Positions 56,747-59,360 of a stretch of DNA of 59,360 nt are shown here, piece by piece. Positions within the stretch are counted from its first letter, which is position 1. Each line of letters opens with the position of its first letter. The notes below the pieces were generated by a model that ran no database searches, was not told the DNA's origin, and worked only from the letters and a program-made list of their open reading frames with translations. A program made the translations under genes and the position numbers. This DNA comes from Chitinophagales bacterium (GTDB lineage: Bacteria; Bacteroidota; Bacteroidia; Chitinophagales; JADIYW01): contig JAIBAX010000028.1 of the NCBI GenBank assembly GCA_019694955.1, forward strand, positions 1-59,360, written 5' to 3'.

Positions 56747-57895
56747 CTAGATATTCCCGTTTAAAATTTCTCTTGAAATAACCAATTTTTGTATTTCTGA
56801 GGTTCCCTCGCCAATCGTACATAGTTTTGAATCTCTGAAGAATTTCTCTACCGGAAAGTCTTTTGTATAACCATAACCGCCAAAAATCTGTATAGCCTCA
56901 GTGGAAGCTTTTACTGCGAGTTCTGAAGCATAGTATTTTGCAAAGGCACCTTCCTTCGTCATTTTCTCCCCTCTCATGATTTTGTCACATGCCAAGAAGG
57001 TGAGCAATTTTGCTGCCTCCAGTTCTGTAGCAATATCTGCCAATTTAAATGAGATGGCCTGAAAAGTAGCGATGGGCTTTCCGAATTGCTCTCTTTCTTG
57101 TGCATATTTTAATGCTGCCTCATAAGAACCCTGGGCAATACCTAAACTCAATGCTGCTATGGAAATACGACCACCATCTAAGACTTTCATGGCCTGAATA
57201 AAACCATCTCCAACTTTTCCCAGAACATTCTCTTCCGGAATCCTACAATTATCAAATATCATCTCAGCAGTTTCAGAACACCTCATGCCGAGCTTATTTT
57301 CTTTCTTTCCTCCACTAAATCCAGGTGTTCCTCTTTCAACAATAAATGCTGTCATACCGTGACTATCTAGAAGTTCACCAGTTCTTGCAATCACTACTGC
57401 AATATCGCCGGACTTGCCATGTGTGATAAAGTTTTTAGTACCGTTGATGACCCATTCATTTCCTTCCTGATGTGCTACGCATTTCATTCTCCCTGCATCA
57501 GACCCGGTATTGGGTTCTGTTAGTCCCCATGCTCCCAACCACTCGCAACTAGCGAGTTTAGGAAGATATTTTTGCTTTTGAACCTCATTGCCAAACTTAA
57601 GTATATGACCAGTACAGAGTGAGTTATGTGCCGCCACACTCAATGTCAGGGAGCTATCCACTTTTCCAAGTTCTATCAAAGCTGTAACGTATTCAAAATA
57701 TGTTAACCCTGACCCACCATACGCTTGTGGCACTAAGATTCCCATTAAACCAAGTGCTCCTAATTGTCTTAAAGTTTCTCTAGGAAGTGTTTGCGCTTCA
57801 TCCCATTCCATCACATAGGGTCTTATATTTTTTTCTGCAAAGTCTCTCACAGTTTGAGCAATCATTTGCTGATCTTCAGTTGGTGCAAAGTTCAT
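56747..57895 (-). CDS. Acyl-CoA dehydrogenase
   Basis: A 382-residue FAD-dependent acyl-CoA dehydrogenase. Motifs are GAWGLTEPNTGSDAG (flavin site), ALKYAQEREQFGKPI and IQIFGGYGYTKDFPVEKFFRD. It introduces the alpha-beta double bond into a short- or medium-chain acyl-CoA, as in beta-oxidation or branched-chain amino-acid breakdown. Length is typical. The catalytic glutamate is not assigned by eye. No electron-transfer flavoprotein genes are adjacent. Confidence 0.93.
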   Translation of the reverse strand: MNFAPTEDQQMIAQTVRDFAEKNIRPYVMEWDEAQTLPRETLRQLGALGLMGILVPQAYGGSGLTYFEYVTALIELGKVDSSLTLSVAAHNSLCTGHILKFGNEVQKQKYLPKLASCEWLGAWGLTEPNTGSDAGRMKCVAHQEGNEWVINGTKNFITHGKSGDIAVVIARTGELLDSHGMTAFIVERGTPGFSGGKKENKLGMRCSETAEMIFDNCRIPEENVLGKVGDGFIQAMKVLDGGRISIAALSLGIAQGSYEAALKYAQEREQFGKPIATFQAISFKLADIATELEAAKLLTFLACDKIMRGEKMTKEGAFAKYYASELAVKASTEAIQIFGGYGYTKDFPVEKFFRDSKLCTIGEGTSEIQKLVISREILNGNI

Positions 57896-57918
57896 GAATT
57901 ATAAAATTTAACTAATTA

Positions 57919-57926
57919 CAAATGTA
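57919..57926 (-). promoter_or_regulatory. Candidate -7 element for the acyl-CoA dehydrogenase gene
   Basis: TACATTTG on the minus strand matches TAnnTTTG, 24-31 bases upstream of the ATG. No clean -33 box. Confidence 0.45.
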
Positions 57927-57971
57927 AGAATTTGAAGGCTTTAAAATTGCGTTTAACATTTTAATAAACTA

Positions 57972-58631
57972 CTACTCTATTTTCAGGTATGGCGTAAGCT
58001 TTTCGAGTGTGCTTTTATCCATCTCATACAATGCTGACATATCACTTATTTGTTGAAATTTTTTGACCTTCTCTCTATAGTTAACTATTTGTCTTGCCAA
58101 TTTTTCAGAAATATACGGATGCATGTTTAATGCCTCGAGTGTTGCAGTATTAGGGTTGATTACCTTTATCTTGCCGGAACTTAAGGTGAGTAGAGGCGCC
58201 ACCTTATCAAAGGTTTCCGCTGTAATACCATAGACTTCTTTTAGCTGCTCCGGCTTATAAAATCCTCCCAAGAGGTCTCTGTATTTGATAATCCGTTCTG
58301 AAAGCACCGCTCCTATTCCCGGCAATTGCATCAATTGTTCTTTCGTTGCACTATTGATATCGGTAATAGCTGTTTTTTCAGGGCGAGTTTTAGATTGGGT
58401 GGAATAAGCTATAATATGTTTTTCTTCATGCCTATCGTTAAATTTCACTTTCTGCTTGGATGATTCGGAAACCAGCGACACCGTGTCTTGCAATATTAGC
58501 GCATCAATGTTACTACTGTCATGATGGCTTTGAAGTAAAAAATTAACTAACAAGCAAATAAATACTGTCATCAAGACGACCAGAACGGCATTTCTTTCCA
58601 TTCTTTTCAACAGTTGATTTGGTTGTTTCAT
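57972..58631 (-). CDS. ComEA-like helix-hairpin-helix membrane protein
   Basis: The ATG at 58631 (MKQPNQLLKRMERNAV) is preferred over one at 58667, which would lie in the terminator of the neighbouring gene; this gives 219 residues. One membrane helix (about 16-35) is followed by a linker and two or more helix-hairpin-helix units (INSATKEQLMQLPGIGAVLS; INPNTATLEALNMHPYISE). HHH repeats bind DNA non-specifically, as in ComEA of competence systems. No other competence gene is present, so a DNA-uptake role is only possible, not shown. Confidence 0.8.
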   Translation of the reverse strand: MKQPNQLLKRMERNAVLVVLMTVFICLLVNFLLQSHHDSSNIDALILQDTVSLVSESSKQKVKFNDRHEEKHIIAYSTQSKTRPEKTAITDINSATKEQLMQLPGIGAVLSERIIKYRDLLGGFYKPEQLKEVYGITAETFDKVAPLLTLSSGKIKVINPNTATLEALNMHPYISEKLARQIVNYREKVKKFQQISDMSALYEMDKSTLEKLTPYLKIE

Positions 58632-58642
58632 AATACAAAAAT

Positions 58643-58675
58643 AAGAAAGGGTGCCAAAAATTGACACCCTTTCTT
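58643..58675 (-). terminator. Rho-independent terminator after the OmpA-family gene
   Basis: An 11-base-pair stem (arms about 58643-58653 and 58665-58675, AAGAAAGGGTG and complement) with an 11-base loop is followed on the minus strand by TTATTTTTG. It lies 20 bases past the OmpA stop. Confidence 0.88.
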
Positions 58676-58695
58676 TAATTTATTGTTCCAAAAGT

Positions 58696-59360
58696 TTATG
58701 GAATATATAAGTTAAACTCTACCCTGCGGTTTTCTGCTCTTCCTTCGGCTGTTTTGTTATCAGCTTTTGGTTTGGTTTCACCATAACCTGCAGATTTTAA
58801 TCTCTTAGCATCGATTCCTTTGCTAATAAGGTAATCCATAGCTGTTTTAGCACGTGCTTCTGATAAAGCTTGATTCTTAGCTGCATCACCAACATCATCT
58901 GTATGACCATCGATATTAACGTTGTAGTAAGGATATGCTTTTAAGATTGAAGCTACTTCATCCAAGATTTTTGGTGAACCTGCCTTCAAGGTTGCTTTAG
59001 ATGTTTCGAACTGAATATTTCTTACAGCAAACTCGATTTTCTTTTTATCCTCTTCCTTCATTTCAGGACATCCTTGATTGGTAGCAGAACCCGCTACATC
59101 AGGACATTTGTCTTTGCTATCTTCAACACCATCTTTGTCTCTATCAGAGAAAGGACAACCTTCACCAGCAAAAGTACCGGCAACTGTTGGACATTTATCT
59201 TTAGCATCAACGATACCATCACCATCACTATCAGGATCTGGACAACCGCCAAATTTAGCGATACCTTTTACTTTAGGACAAGCGTCTTTGATATCGGCAA
59301 CACCATCGCCATCTGTATCTGGGCAGCCGTTGAATTGTGCTAAACCTGCAACTTCAGGGC
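58696..59360 (-). CDS. OmpA family protein with thrombospondin type 3 repeats, N terminus outside window
   Basis: The frame is open to the window edge, so the N terminus is missing; an internal ATG at 59061 is not the true start. The visible part has at least three thrombospondin type 3 calcium-binding repeats (e.g. DTDGDGVADIKDACP, DSDGDGIVDAKDKCP, DKDGVEDSKDKCP) followed by a C-terminal OmpA peptidoglycan-binding domain (NIDGHTDD, LSEARAKTAMDYL, GYGETKP, ENRRVEFNLY). It probably links the outer membrane to peptidoglycan. The missing N terminus is expected to be a beta-barrel. Confidence 0.92.
   Translation of the reverse strand, partial: PEVAGLAQFNGCPDTDGDGVADIKDACPKVKGIAKFGGCPDPDSDGDGIVDAKDKCPTVAGTFAGEGCPFSDRDKDGVEDSKDKCPDVAGSATNQGCPEMKEEDKKKIEFAVRNIQFETSKATLKAGSPKILDEVASILKAYPYYNVNIDGHTDDVGDAAKNQALSEARAKTAMDYLISKGIDAKRLKSAGYGETKPKADNKTAEGRAENRRVEFNLYIP

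Overview
The window is a contiguous piece of an AT-rich chromosome from a member of the Bacteroidota. The phylum call rests on a GldH gliding-motility lipoprotein, a complete MoxR-DUF58-BatA/B/C/D/E operon, a TonB-dependent receptor with an N-terminal carboxypeptidase-regulatory-like domain, a DUF3467 gene directly after rpoC, an OmpA protein with thrombospondin type 3 repeats, and -7 boxes of the TAnnTTTG type in front of several genes. Genus cannot be read from this; a Chitinophagales- or Sphingobacteriales-like bacterium is a reasonable guess. No phage, insertion sequence, CRISPR array or rRNA operon is visible.

Layout. (1) 93-8954, minus strand: a tightly packed aerotolerance (Bat) operon reading moxR, DUF58, DUF4381-like, batA, batB, batC, batD, batE, ending in an unrecognised secreted protein. 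(2) 9272-15294, plus strand: two tandem AMP-forming acyl-CoA synthetases, a secreted DNA/RNA endonuclease with an extra C-terminal domain, gldH and a YceI protein. (3) 15295-15725: a gene-free stretch with two terminators and a decayed repeat-like element. (4) 15726-19561, minus: a TonB-dependent receptor and a TrmH-type RNA methyltransferase. (5) 19596-39631, plus: tag (3-methyladenine DNA glycosylase), then an almost gapless surface-polysaccharide cluster. (6) 39735-41972, minus: agmatine-to-putrescine genes aguA and aguB behind DUF3467. (7) 42064-55472, minus: the housekeeping block tRNA-Thr/Tyr/Gly/Thr, tuf, tRNA-Trp, secE, nusG, rplK, rplA, rplJ, rplL, rpoB, rpoC, preceded by hpf. (8) 55483-59360, minus: a Xer-type recombinase, rpsU, an acyl-CoA dehydrogenase, a helix-hairpin-helix protein and the C-terminal part of an OmpA/TSP3 protein that runs off the window.

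The most interesting region is the polysaccharide cluster. WbpE-, WbpD-, WbpB- and WbpI-like enzymes together specify a 2,3-diacetamido-2,3-dideoxy-uronic acid made as a UDP-sugar. To this are added two WbpG-like N-acetyl sugar amidotransferases served by a single HisH/HisF ammonia-supply pair, and two glutamine-dependent asparagine-synthase-like amidotransferases. The predicted product is a sugar polymer unusually rich in amidine and uronamide nitrogen. Three GT-B glycosyltransferases, a Wzx-type flippase, a membrane-anchored transglutaminase-like protein and a terminal MBOAT/SGNH acylation pair complete it. The UDP-GlcNAc 6-dehydrogenase, initiating transferase, polymerase and export genes are not in the window and must lie elsewhere if the pathway is complete. 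The HisF copy has Leu at the position of the catalytic Asp11 of histidine biosynthesis, which supports a dedicated sugar-amidation role.

Limits: all family calls come from reading motifs in translations; no database search, structure prediction or promoter scoring was run. Promoter entries rest on the -7 motif alone.
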